64,000 nucleotides of DNA from Aradus depressus (Eukaryota; Arthropoda; Insecta; Hemiptera; Aradidae). The DNA lies in the NCBI GenBank assembly GCA_963662175.1, contig OY759227.1, forward strand, positions 7,038,501-7,102,500. The letters are read 5' to 3'. Made by a program: the position numbers and the translations under genes. A model generated the notes under the pieces. That model made no database searches, had not been told where the DNA came from, and saw only the letters and a program-made list of their open reading frames with translations. Positions 1-13,300 of the stretch are shown here, one piece after another. The number at the start of each line of letters is the position of its first letter. Position 1 is the first letter of the stretch.

Positions 1-1427
1 TATTCTAAAACATAATCTTTAATTAAAGTTCTACTTCCTCAGACCAATTGTACTTCTTCCAATCCGGCAGGGACTTTGCAACCCACACCTAATCCTCAGG
101 TCTTTCTCCTAATTTTTATGACTCACTTCTACTTCCCCACATCAATTGTCTAATTTTAGTAGTTCTAGTAGTAGGGGGAATAAGGGGACTCTGGGCCAAT
201 GGCAAATGCGCAAGATGGCGGCCGTCCCCCACTCCTCCCCCACCACCACCTCCCTCCACCAACATGTCCCTCCACCACCAACACCACCAGCTTCCTCCAC
301 CAACACGTCCCCACTCCTCTCCCACTCGTCATATTGAGTATGTTGTCCGATTGGAGTAATATGTGCGAAAAAATATTTATCTTCAATTCCGAGCATGCCG
401 TCCTTCAGTGCCTTGAATGGTATTGCATAAACCTACATTCAACGCCATTAGCCTCTCCCTCTGAATCAGTCATACTTACCCACCTCAAATCACCTTCAAT
501 GCACATACCCACATCAATTATTCTAAAACATAATCTTTAATTAAAGTTCTACTTCCTCAGACCAATTGTACTTCTTCCAATCCGGCAGAGACTTTGCAAC
601 CCACACCTAATCCTCAGGTCTTTCTCCTAATTTTTATGACTCACTTCTACTTCCCCACATCAATTGTCTAATTTTTTCCTCAACTTGTCCTAACCAATTT
701 TCTGCTCTCTACTTCTAAAACCTTTTACTCATACATACCCGCCCATACACGCGGAGAAATCTTTAGATCTAGATGTATCTTTCCAGGGGTCTCATGGATA
801 CATTCTTAGGCTAACATGCAGTATATTTAACTTACGTTATGTTACATGCTGCTTTTTGAGTACCTAGCGGCCAAAATAATTTCTTTCTCCTTCCACCAAC
901 CATCCTCTACTGTAATTGCTCTCCTAATCTTCTGAAATCCCCGCACAATTCTGACAACGACCAATCCATCCCAATATTCTACTCTCCACTTCTACTTCCC
1001 CAACATCATATCAAGTCAGAAATCTACAAGTGTAGACTACTGCCCCGTCAACATTTCTTTCTCATTCAAACCACTTCTATCCCACCTCACTATCCCTCTA
1101 AACCTTCACTCAGACATACCTACACACTTGCATCAGTAGGGGGAATAAGGGGACTCTGGGCCAATGGCAAATGCGCAAGATGGCGGCCGTCCCCCACTCC
1201 TCCCCCACCACCACCTCCCTCCACCAACATGTCCCTCCACCACCACCTCCCTCCACCAACACGTCCCCACTCCTCTCCCACCACTCACCCCCCCCCCTCC
1301 CCAGCTCCGAATCACCCACCACCACTTTTGAGCATGCCGTCCTTCGGTGCTTCGAATGGTATTGCATTTAAAAATATAATTCAAAGCTCGTCATATTGAG
1401 TATGTTGTCCGATTGGAGTAATATGTG

Positions 1428-1716
1428 CTTAACCTTGCTCACTTTTAACCCTGCTCACTTTAACCCTGCTCACTTTTAACCCTGCTCACTTTTAACCCTG
1501 CTCACTTTAACCCTGCTCACTTTTAACCCTGCTCACTTTTAACCCTGCTCACTTTTAACCCTGCTCACTTTTAACCCTGCTCACTTTTAACCCTGCTCAC
1601 TTTTAACCCTGCTCACTTTTTTAACCCTGCTCACTTTTTAACCCTGCTCACTTTTAACCCTGCTCACTTTTAACCCTGCTCATTTCAACCCTGCTCACTT
1701 TTAACCCTGCTCACTT
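1428..1716 (+). repeat. 16 bp minisatellite, copy 1
   Basis: About 18 tandem copies of TTTTAACCCTGCTCAC with length variants in the T-run (2 to 6 T) and one CATTTCAACC variant near the end. It begins right after ATATGTGC of the satellite monomer and ends directly at an M1 start. It replaces M2b and all of M3. Confidence 0.95.
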
Positions 1717-2007
1717 AGTAGGGGGAATAAGGGGACTCTGGGCCAATGGCAAATGCGCAAGATGGCGGCCGTCCCCCACTCCTCCCCCACCACCACCTCC
1801 CTCCACCAACATGTCCCTCCACCACCACCTCCCTCCACCAACACGTCCCCACTCCTCTCCCACCACTCACCCCCCCCTCCCCAGCTCCGAATCACCCACC
1901 ACCACTTTTGAGCATGCCGTCCTTCGGTGCTTCGAATGGTATTGCATTTAAAAATATAATTCAAAGCTCGTCATATTGAGTATGTTGTCCGATTGGAGTA
2001 ATATGTG

Positions 2008-2296
2008 CTTAACCTTGCTCACTTTTAACCCTGCTCACTTTAACCCTGCTCACTTTTAACCCTGCTCACTTTTAACCCTGCTCACTTTAACCCTGCTCAC
2101 TTTTAACCCTGCTCACTTTTAACCCTGCTCACTTTTAACCCTGCTCACTTTTAACCCTGCTCACTTTTAACCCTGCTCACTTTTAACCCTGCTCACTTTT
2201 TTAACCCTGCTCACTTTTTAACCCTGCTCACTTTTAACCCTGCTCACTTTTAACCCTGCTCATTTCAACCCTGCTCACTTTTAACCCTGCTCACTT
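2008..2296 (+). repeat. 16 bp minisatellite, copy 2
   Basis: Same array as at 1428-1716, with the same order of variant units, as part of the 580 bp tandem duplication. Confidence 0.95.
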
Positions 2297-3707
2297 AGTA
2301 GGGGGAATAAGGGGACTCTGGGCCAATGGCAAATGCGCAAGATGGCGGCCGTCCCCCACTCCTCCCCCACCACCACCTCCCTCCACCAACATGTCCCTCC
2401 ACCACCACCTCCCTCCACCAACACGTCCCCACTCCTCTCCCACCACTCACCCCCCCCTCCCCAGCTCCGAATCACCCACCACCACTTTTGAGCATGCCGT
2501 CCTTCGGTGCTTCGAATGGTATTGCATTTAAAAATATAATTCAAAGCTCGTCATATTGAGTATGTTGTCCGATTGGAGTAATATGTGCGAAAAAATATTT
2601 ATCTTCAATTCCGAGCATGCCGTCCTTCGGTGCCTTGAATGGTATTGCAGAAACCTACATTCAACGCCATTAGCCTCTCCCTCTGAATCAGTCATACTTA
2701 CCCACCTCAAATCACCTTCAATGCACATACCCACATCAATTATTCTAAAACATAATCTTTAATTAAAGTTCTACTTCCTCAGACCAATTGTACTTCTTCC
2801 AATCCGGTAGAGACTTTGCAACCCACACTTAATCCTCAGGTCTTTCTCCTAATTTTTATGACTCACTTCTACTTCCCCACATCAATTGTCTAATTTTTTC
2901 CTCAACTTGTCCTAACCAATTTTCTGCTCTCTACTTCTAAAACCTTTTACTCATACATACCCGCCCATACACGCGGAGTAATCTTTAGATCTAGATGTAT
3001 CTTTCCAGGGGTCTCATGGATACATTCTTAGGCTAACATGCAGTATATTTAACTTACGTTATGTTACATGCTGCTTTTTGTGTACCTAGCGGCCAAAACA
3101 ATTTCTTTCTCCTTCCACCAACCATCCTCTACTGTAATTGCTCTCCTAATCTTCTGAAATCCCCGCACAATTCTGACAACGATCAATCCATCCCAATATT
3201 CTACTCTCCACTTCTACTTCCCCAACATCATATCAAGTCAGAACCCTACAAGTGTAGACTACTGCCCCGTCAACATTTCTTTCTCATTCAAACCACTTCT
3301 ATCCCACCTCACTATCCCTCTAAACCTTTACTCAGACATACCTACACACGTGCATCACCCAAGAGATTTTCTTCATCATCGTCCAGCCAGTATCAGTTTT
3401 ATTTATTAGTAGGGGGAATAAGGGGACTCTGGGCCAATGGCAAATGCGCAAGATGGCGGCCGTCCCCCACTCCTCCCCCACCACCACCTCCCTCCACCAA
3501 CATGTCCCTCCACCACCACCACCACCCCCTCCCTCCACCAACACGTCCCCACTCCTCTCCCACCACTCACCCCCCCCTCCCCAGCTCCGAATCACCCACC
3601 ACCACTTTTGAGCATGCCGTCCTTCGGGGCTTCGAATGGTATTGCATTTAAAAATATAATTCAAAGCTCGTCATATTGAGTATGTTGTCCGATTGGAGTA
3701 ATATGTG

Positions 3708-3979
3708 CTTAACCCTGCTCATTTTAACCCTGCTCACTTTAACCCTGCTCACTTTTAACCCTGCTCACTTTTAACCCTGCTCACTTTTAACCCTGCTCAC
3801 TTTAACCCTGCTCACTTTTAACCCTGCTCACTTTTAACCCTGCTCACTTTTAACCCTGCTCACTTTTAACCCTGCTCACTTTTTTAACCCTGCTCACTTT
3901 TTAACCCTGCTCACTTTTAACCCTGCTCACTTTTAACCCTGCTCATTTTAACCCTGCTCACTTTTAACCCTGCTCACTT
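3708..3979 (+). repeat. 16 bp minisatellite, copy 3
   Basis: A related but not identical array of the TTTTAACCCTGCTCAC unit (272 bp, about 17 copies) in the same position in the monomer: after ATATGTGC and before an M1 start. The order of variants differs from the two upstream copies. Confidence 0.95.
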
Positions 3980-4861
3980 AGTAGGGGGAATAAGGGGACT
4001 CTGGGCCAATGGCAAATGCGCAAGATGGCGGCCGTCCCCCACTCCTCCCCCACCACCACCTCCCTCCACCACCACCACCACCACCTCCCTCCACCAACAC
4101 GTCCCCACTCCTCTCCCACCACTCACCCCCCCCCCTCCCCAGCTCCGAATCACCCACCACCACTTTTGAGCATGCCGTCCTTCGGTGCTTCGAATGGTAT
4201 TGCATTTAAAAATATAATTCAAAGCTCGTCATATTGAGTATGTTGTCCGATTGGAGTAATATGTGCGAAAAAATATTTATCTTCAATTTCGAGCATGCCG
4301 TCCTTCGGTGCCTTGAATGGTATTGCATAAACCTACATTCAACGCCATTAGCCTCTCCCTCTGAATCAGTCATACTTACCCACCTCAAATCACCTTCAAT
4401 GCACATACCCACATCAATTATTCTAAAACATAATCTTTAATTAAAGTTCTACTTCCTCAGACCAATTGTACTTCTTCCAATCCGGCAGAGACTTTGCAAC
4501 CCACACCTAATCCTCAGGTCTTTCTCCTAATTTTTATGACTCACTTCTACTTCCCCACATCAATTGTCTAATTTTAGTAGTTCTAGTAGTAGGGGGAATA
4601 AGGGGACTCTGGGCCAATGGCAAATGCGCAAGATGGCGGCCGTCCCCCACTCCTCCCCCACCACCACCTCCCTCCACCAACATGTCCCTCCACCACCACC
4701 ACCACCACCTCCCTCCACCAACACGTCCTCACTCCTCTCCCACCACTCACCCCCCCCTCCCCAGCTCCGAATCACCCACCACCACTTTTGAGCATGCCGT
4801 CCTTCGGTGCTTCGAATGGTATTGCATTTAAAAATATAATTCAAAGCTCGTCATGTTGAGT

Positions 4862-7800
4862 ATGTTGTCCGATTGGAGTAATATGTGCGAAAAAATATTT
4901 ATCTTCAATTCCGAGCATGCCGTCCTTCGGTGCCTTGAATGGTATTGCATAAACCTACATTCAACGCCATTAGCCTCTCCCTCTGAATCAGTCATACTTA
5001 CCCACCTCAAATCACCTTCAATGCACATACCCACATCAATTATTCAAAAACATAATCTTTAATTAAAGTTCTACTTCCTCAGACCAATTGTACTTCTTCC
5101 AATCCGGTAGAGACTTTGCAACCCACACCTAATCCTCAGGTCTTTCTCCTAATTTTTATGACTCACTTCTACTTCCCCACATCAATTGTCTAATTTTTTC
5201 CTCAACTTGTCCTAACCAATTTTCTGCTCTCTACTTCTAAAACCTTTTACTCATACATACCCGCCCATACACGCGGAGTAATCTTTAGATCTAGATGTAT
5301 CTTTCCAGGGGTCTCATGGATACATTCTTAGGCTAACATGCAGTATATTTAACTTACGTTATGTTACATGCTGCTTTTTGTGTACCTAGCGGCCAAAACA
5401 ATTTCTTTCTCCTTCCACCAACCATCCTCTACTGTAATTGCTCTCCTAATCTTCTGAAATCCCCGCACAATTCTGACAACGATCAATCCATCCCAATATT
5501 CTACTCTCCACTTCTACTTCCCCAACATCATATCAAGTCAGAACCCTACAAGTGTAGACTACTGCCCCGTCAACATTTCTTTCTCATTCAAACCACTTCT
5601 ATCCCACCTCACTATCCCTCTAAACCTTCACTCAGACATACCTACACACGTGCATCACCCAAGAGATTTTCTTCATCATCGTCCAGCCAGTATCAGTTTT
5701 ATTTATTAGTGGGGGGAATAAGGGGACTCTGGGCCAATGGCAAATGCGCAAGATGGCGGCCGTCCCCCACTCCTCCCCCACCACCACCTCCCTCCACCAA
5801 CATGTCCCTCCACCACCACCACCACCACCACCTCCCTTCACCAACACGTCCCCACTCCTCTCCCACCACTCACCCCCCCCCCTCCCCAGCTCCGAATCAC
5901 CCACCACCACTTTTGAGCATGCCGTCCTTCGGTGCTTCGAATGGTATTGCATTTAAAAATATAATTCAAAGCTCGTCATATTGAGTATGTTGTCCGATTG
6001 GAGTAATATGTGCGAAAAAATATTTATCTTCAATTCCGAGCATGCCGTCCTTCGGTGCCTTGAATGGTATTGCATAAACCTACATTCAACACCATTAGCC
6101 TCTCCCTCTGAATCAGTCATACTTACCCACCTCAAATCACCTTCAATGCACATACCCACATCAATTATTCTAAAACATAATCTTTAATTAAAGTTCTACT
6201 TCCTCAGACCAATTGTACTTCTTCCAATCCGGAAGAGACTTTGCAACCCACACCTAATCCTCAGGTCTTTCTCCTAATTTTTATGACTCACTTCTACTTC
6301 CCCACATCAATTGTCTAATTTTTTCCTCAACTTGTCCTAACCAATTTTCTGCTCTCTACTTCTAAAACCTTTTACTCATACATACCCGCCCATACACGCG
6401 GAGTAATCTTTAGATCTAGATGTATCTTTCCAGGGGTCTCATGGATACATTCTTAGGCTAACATGCAGTATATTTAACTTACGTTATGTTACATGCTGCT
6501 TTTTGTGTACCTAGCGGCCAAAATAATTTCTTTCTCCTTCCACCAACCATCCTCTACTGTAATTGCTCTCCTAATCTTCTGAAATCCCCGCACAATTCTG
6601 TCAACGACCAATCCATCCCAATATTCTACTCTCCACTTCTACTTCCCCAACATCATATCAAGTCAGAACCCTACAAGTGTAGACTACTGCCCCGTCAACA
6701 TTTCTTTCTCATTCAAACCACTTCTATCCCACCTCACTATCCCTCTAAACCTTCACTCAGACATACCTACACACTTGCATCAGTAGGGGGAATAAGGGGA
6801 CTCTGGGCCAATGGCAAATGCGCAAGATGGCGGCCGTCCCCCACTCCTCTCCCACCACTCACCCCCCCCCTCCCCAGCTCCGAATCACCCACCACCACTT
6901 TTGAGCATGCCGTCCTTCGATGCTTCGAATGGTATTGCATTTAAAAATATAATTCAAAGCTCGTCATATTGAGTATGTTGTCCGATTGGAGTAATATGTG
7001 CGAAAAAATATTTATCTTCAATTTCGAGCATGCCGTCCTTCGGTGCCTTGAATGGTATTGCATAAACCTACATTCAACGCCATTAGCCTCTCCCTCTGAA
7101 TCAGTCATACTTACCCACCTCAAATCACCTTCAATGCACATACCCACATCAATTATTCTAAAACATAATCTTTAATTAAAGTTCTACTTCCTCAGACCAA
7201 TTGTACTTCTTCCAATCCGGCAGAGACTTTGCAACCCACACCTAATCCTCAGGTCTTTCTCCTAATTTTTATGACTCACTTCTACTTCCCCACATCAATT
7301 GTCTAATTTTAGTAGTTCTAGTAGTAGGGGGAATAAGGGGACTCTGGGCCAATGGCAAATGCGCAAGATGGTGGCCGTCCCCCACTCCTCCCCCACCACC
7401 ACCTCCCTCCACCAACATGTCCCTCCACCACCACCACCACCACCACCTCCCTCCACCAACACGTCCCCACTCCTCTCCCACCACTCACCCCCCCCCTCCC
7501 CAGCTCCGAATCACCCACCACTACTTTTGAGCATGCCGTCCTTCGGTGCTTCGAATGGTATTGTATTTAAAAATATAATTCAAAGCTCGTCATATTGAGT
7601 ATGTTGTCCGATTGGAGTAATATGTGCGAAAAAATATTTATCTTCAATTCCGAGCATGCCGTCCTTCGGTGCCTTGAATGGTATTGCATAAACCTACATT
7701 CAACGCCATTAGCCTCTCCCTCTGAATCAGTCATACTTACCCACCTCAAATCACCTTCAATGCACATACCCACATCAATTATTCTAAAACATAATCTTTA

Positions 7801-10336
7801 ATTAAAGTTCTACTTCCTCAGACCAATTGTACTTCTTCCAATCCGGTAGAGACTTTGCAACCCACACCTAATCCTCAGGTCTTTCTCCTAATTTTTATGA
7901 CTCACTTCTACTTCCCCACATCAATTGTCTAATTTTTTCCTCAACTTGTCCTAACCAATTTTCTGCTCTCTACTTCTAAAACCTTTTACTCATACATACC
8001 CGCCCATACACGCGGAGTAATCTTTAGATCTAGATGTATCTTTCCAGGGGTCTCATGGATACATTCTTAGGCTAACATGCAGTATATTTAACTTACGTTA
8101 TGTTACATGCTGCTTTTTGTGTACCTAGCGGCCAAAACAATTTCTTTCTCCTTCCACCAACCATCCTCTACTGTAATTGCTCTCCTAATCTTCTGAAATC
8201 CCCGCACAATTCTGACAACGATCAATCCATCCCAATATTCTACTCTCCACTTCTACTTCCCCAACATCATATCAAGTCAGAACCCTACAAGTGTAGACTA
8301 CTGCCCCGTCAACATTTCTTTCTCATTCAAACCACTTCTATCCCACCTCACTATCCCTCTAAACCTTCACTCAGACATACCTACACACGTGCATCACCCA
8401 AGAGATTTTCTTCATCATCGTCCAGCCAGTATCAGTTTTATTTATTAGTAGGGGGAATAAGGGGACTCTGGGCCAATGGCAAATGCGCAAGATGGCGGCC
8501 GTCCCCCACTCCTCCCCCACCACCACCTCCCTCCACCAACATGTCCCTCCACCACCACCACCACCACCACCTCCCTCCACCAACACGTCCCCACTCCTCT
8601 CCCACCACTCACCCCCCCCTCCCCAGCTCCGAATCACCCACCACCACTTTTGAGCATGCCGTCCTTCGGTGCTTCGAATGGTATTGCATTTAAAAATATA
8701 ATTCAAAGCTCGTCATATTGAGTATGTTGTCCGATTGGAGTAATATGTGCGAAAAAATATTTATCTTCAATTCCGAGCATGCCGTCCTTCGGTGCCTTGA
8801 ATGGTATTGCATAAACCTACATTCAGCGCCATTAGCCTCTCCCTCTGAATCAGTCATACTTACCCACCTCAAATCACCTTCAATGCACATACCCACATCA
8901 ATTATTCTAAAACATAATCTTTAATTAAAGTTCTACTTCCTCAGACCAATTGTACTTCTTCCAATCCGGAAGAGACTTTGCAACCCACACCTAATCCTCA
9001 GGTCTTTCTCCTAATTTTTATTACTCACTTCTACTTCCCCACATCAATTGTCTAATTTTTTCCTCAACTTGTCCTAACCAATTTTCTGCTCTCTACTTCT
9101 AAAACCTTTTACTCATACATACCCGCCCATACACGCGGAGTAATCTTTAGATCTAGATGTATCTTTCCAGGGGTCTCATGGATACATTCTTAGGCTAACA
9201 TGCAGTATATTTAACTTACGTTATGTTACATGCTGCTTTTTGTGTACCTAGCGGCCAAAATAATTTCTTTCTCCTTCCACCAACCATCCTCTACTGTAAT
9301 TGCTCTCCTAATCTTCTGAAATCCCCGCACAATTCTGTCAACGACCAATCCATCCCAATATTCTACTCTCCACTTCTACTTCCCCTACATCATATCAAGT
9401 CAGAACCCTACAAGTGTTGACTACTGCCCCGTCAACATTTCTTTCTCATTCAAACCACTTCTATCCCACCTCACTATCCCTCTAAACCTTCACTCAGACA
9501 TACCTACACACTTGCATCAGTAGGGGGAATAAGGGGACTCTGGGCCAATGGCAAATGCGCAAGTTGGCGGCCGTCCCCCACTCCTCTCCCACCACTCCCC
9601 CTCCCCCTCCCCAGCTCCGAATCACCCACCACCACTTTTGAGCATGCCGTCCTTCGATGCTTCGAATGGTATTGCATTTAAAAATATAATTCAAAGCTCG
9701 TCATATTGAGTATGTTGTCCGATTGGAGTAATATGTGCGAAAAAATATTTATCTTCAATTTCGAGCATGCCGTCCTTCGGTGCCTTGAATGGTATTGCAT
9801 AAACCTACATTCAACGCCATTAGCCTCTCCCTCTGAATCAGTCATACTTACCCACCTCAAATCACCTTCAATGCACATACCCACATCAATTATTCTAAAA
9901 CATAATCTTTAATTAAAGTTCTACTTCCTCAGACCAATTGTACTTCTTCCAATCCGGCAGAGACTTTGCAACCCACACCTAATCCTCAGGTCTTTCTCCT
10001 AATTTTTATGACTCACTTCTACTTCCCCACATCAATTGTCTAATTTTAGTAGTTCTAGTAGTAGGGGGAATAAGGGGACTCTGGGCCAATGGCAAATGCG
10101 CAAGATGGTGGCCGTCCCCCACTCCTCCCCCACCACCACCTCCCTCCACCAACATGTCCCTCCACCACCACCACCACCACCACCTCCCTCCACCAACACG
10201 TCCCCACTCCTCTCCCACCACTCACCCCCCCCTCCCCAGCTCCGAATCACCCACCACCACTTTTGAGCATGCCGTCCTTCGGTGCTTCGAATGGTATTGT
10301 ATTTAAAAATATAATTCAAAGCTCGTCATATTGAGT
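4862..10336 (+). repeat. Higher-order repeat I: 2.74 kb unit, two copies
   Basis: Anchor spacings run 1125-988-626 and then 1123-988-625, so a three-monomer unit of about 2.74 kb is present twice. Each position in the unit has its own markers. The 988 bp member has a shortened M1 in which the (ACC)n stretch is deleted (near 6840 and 9590). The 62x bp member is truncated in M3, joining M1 after a TAGTAGTTCTAG junction (near 7315 and 10045). The same truncated member also occurs near 160 and 4573, so parts of this order extend further left. Confidence 0.85.
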
Positions 10337-13300
10337 ATGTTGTCCGATTGGAGTAATATGTGCGAAAAAATATTTATCTTCAATTCCGAGCATGCCGTCC
10401 TTCGGTGCCTTGAATGGTATTGCATAAACCTACATTCAACGCCATTAGCCTCTCCCTACAATCAGTCATACTTACCCACCTCAAATCACCTTCAATGCAC
10501 ATACCCACATCAATTATTCTAAAACATAATCTTTAATTAAAGTTCTACTTCCTCAGACCAATTGTACTTCTTCCAATCCGGTAGAGACTTTGCAACCCAC
10601 ACCTAATCCTCAGGTCTTTCTCCTAATTTTTATGACTCACTTCTACTTCCCCACATCAATTGTCTAATTTTTTCCTCAACTTGTCCTAACCAATTTTCTG
10701 CTCTCTACTTCTAAAACCTTTTACACATACATACCCGCCCATACACGCGGAATAATCTTTAGATCTAGATGTATCTTTCCAGGGGTCTCATGGATACATT
10801 CTTAGGCTAACATGCAGTATATTTAACTTACGTTATGTTACATGCTGCTTTTTGTGTACCTAGCGGCCAAAACAATTTCTTTCTCCTTCCACCAACCATC
10901 CTCTACTGTAATTGCTCTCCTAATCTTCTGAAATCCCCGCACAATTCTGACAACGATCAATCCATCCCAATATTCTACTCTCCACTTCTACTTCCCCAAC
11001 ATCATATCAAGTCAGAACCCTACAAGTGTAGACTACTGCCCCGTCAACATTTCTTTCTCATTCAAACCACTTCTATCCCACCTCACTATCCCTCTAAACC
11101 TTCACTCAGACATACCTACACACATGCATCACCCAAGAGATTTTCTTCATCATCGTCCAGTCAGTATCAGTTTTATTTATTAGTTGGGGGGAATAAGGGG
11201 ACTCTGGGCCAATGGCAAATGCGCAAGATGGCGGCCGTCCCCCACTCCTCCCCCACCACCACCTCCCTCCACCAACATGTCCCTCCACCACCACCACCAC
11301 CACCAGCTCCCTCCACCAACACGTCCCCACTCCTCTCCCACCACTCACCCCCCCCCCCCTCCCCAGCTCCGAATCACCAACCACCACTTTTGAGCATGCC
11401 GTCCTTCGGTGCTTCGAATGGTATTGCATTTAGAAATATATAATTCAAAGCTCGTCATATTGAGTATGTTGTCCGATTGGAGTAATATGTGCGAAAAAAT
11501 ATTTATCTTCAATTCCGAGCATGCCGTCCTTCGGTGCCTCGAATGGTATTGCATAAACCTACCTTCAACGCCATTAGCCTCTCCCTCTGAATCAGTCATA
11601 CTTACCCACCTCAAATCACCTTCAATGCACATACCCACATCAATTATTCTAAAACATAATCTTTAATTAAAGTTCTACTTCCTCAGACAAATTGTACTTC
11701 TTCCAATCCGGCAGAGACTTTGCAACCCACACCTAATCCTCAGGTCTTTTTCCCATTTTTATGACTCACTTCTAATTCCCCACATCAATTGTCTAATTTT
11801 TTCCTCAACTTGTCCTAACCAATTTTCTGCTCTCTACTTCTAAAACCTTTTACTCATACATACCCGCCCATACACGCGGAGTAATCTTTAGATCTAGATG
11901 TATCTTTCCAGGGGTCCAGGTTAGTAGGGGGAATAAGGGGACTCTGGGCCAATGGCAAATGCGCAAGATGGCGGCCGTCCCCCACTCCTCCCCCACCACC
12001 ATCTCCCTCCACCAACATGTCCCTCCACCACCACCACCACCACCTCCCTCCACCAACACGTCCCCACTCCTCTCCCACCACTCACCCCCCCCTCCCCAGC
12101 TCCGAATCACCCACCACCACTTTTGAGCATGCCGTCCTTCGGTGCTTCGAATGGTATTGCATTTAAAAATATAATTCAAAGCTCGTCATGTTGAGTATGT
12201 TGTCCGATTGGAGTAATATGTGCGAAAAAATATTTATCTTCAATTCCGAGCATGCCGTCCTTCGGTGCCTTGAATGGTATTGCATAAACCTACATTCAAC
12301 GCCATTAGCCTCTCCCTCTGAATCAGTCATACTTACCCACCTTAAATCACCTTCAATGCACATACCCACATCAATTATTCTAAAACATAATCTTTAATTA
12401 AAGTTCTACTTCCTCAGACCAATTGTACTTCTTCCAATCCGGCAGAGACTTTGCAACCCACACCTAATCCTCAGGTCTTTCTCCTAATTTTTATGACTCA
12501 CTTCTACTTCCCCACATCAATTGTCTAATTTTTTCCTCAACTTGTCCTAACCAATTTTCTGCTCTCTACTTCTAAAACCTTTTACTCATACATACCCGCC
12601 CATACACGCGGAGTAATCTTTAGATCTAGATGTATCTTTCCAGGGGTCTCATGGATACATTCTTAGGCTAACATGCAGTATATTTAACTTACGTTATGTT
12701 ACATGCTGCTTTTTGTGTACCTAGCGGCCAAAACAATTTCATTCTCCTTCCACCAACCATCCTCTACTGTAATTGCTCTCCTAATCTTCTGAAATCCCCG
12801 CACAATTCTGACAACGACCAATCCATCCCAATATTCTACTCTCCACTTCTACTTCCCCAACATCATATCAAGTCAGAACCCTACAAGTGTAGACTACTGC
12901 CCCGTCAACATTTCTTTCTCATTCAAACCACTTCTATCCCACCTCACTATCCCTCTAAACCTTCACTCAGACATACCTACACACTTGCATCACCCAAGAG
13001 ATTTTCTTCATCATCGTCCAGCCAGTATCAGTTTTATTTATTAGTGGGGGGAATAAGGGGCTCTGGGCAAATGGCAAATGCGCAAGATGGCGGCTGTCCC
13101 CCGTAGTAGGGGGAATAAGGGGACTCTGAGCCAATGGCAAATGCGCAAGATGGCGGCCGTCCCCCACTCCTCCCCCACCACCACCTCCCTCCACCAACAT
13201 GTCCCTCCACCACCACCACCACCACCTCCCTCCACCAACACGTCCCCACTCCTCTCCCACCACTCACCCCCCCCTCCCCAGCTCCGAATCACTCACCACC

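Larger units (their letters stand above)
1135..2576 (+). repeat. 580 bp tandem triplication of M1-M2 plus minisatellite
   Basis: M1 starts at 1135, 1717 and 2297, spacings of 582 and 580 bp. Copies 1 and 2 each run through M1, M2a and the anchor, then change into a 16 bp minisatellite instead of continuing into M2b. The third copy returns to the ordinary monomer after GTAATATGTGCG. The 2 bp difference lies in the C-run of M1. The other bases of the two full copies appear identical, including irregular minisatellite units, so the 580 bp block duplicated as one piece. Confidence 0.9.

Noticed and set aside
1428..1716. Telomeric origin of the TTTTAACCCTGCTCAC minisatellite
   Set aside because: TTAACCCT overlaps a vertebrate-type telomere permutation by chance. 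The remaining half of the unit does not fit, and no pure telomere repeat, including the insect TTAGG type, is present.
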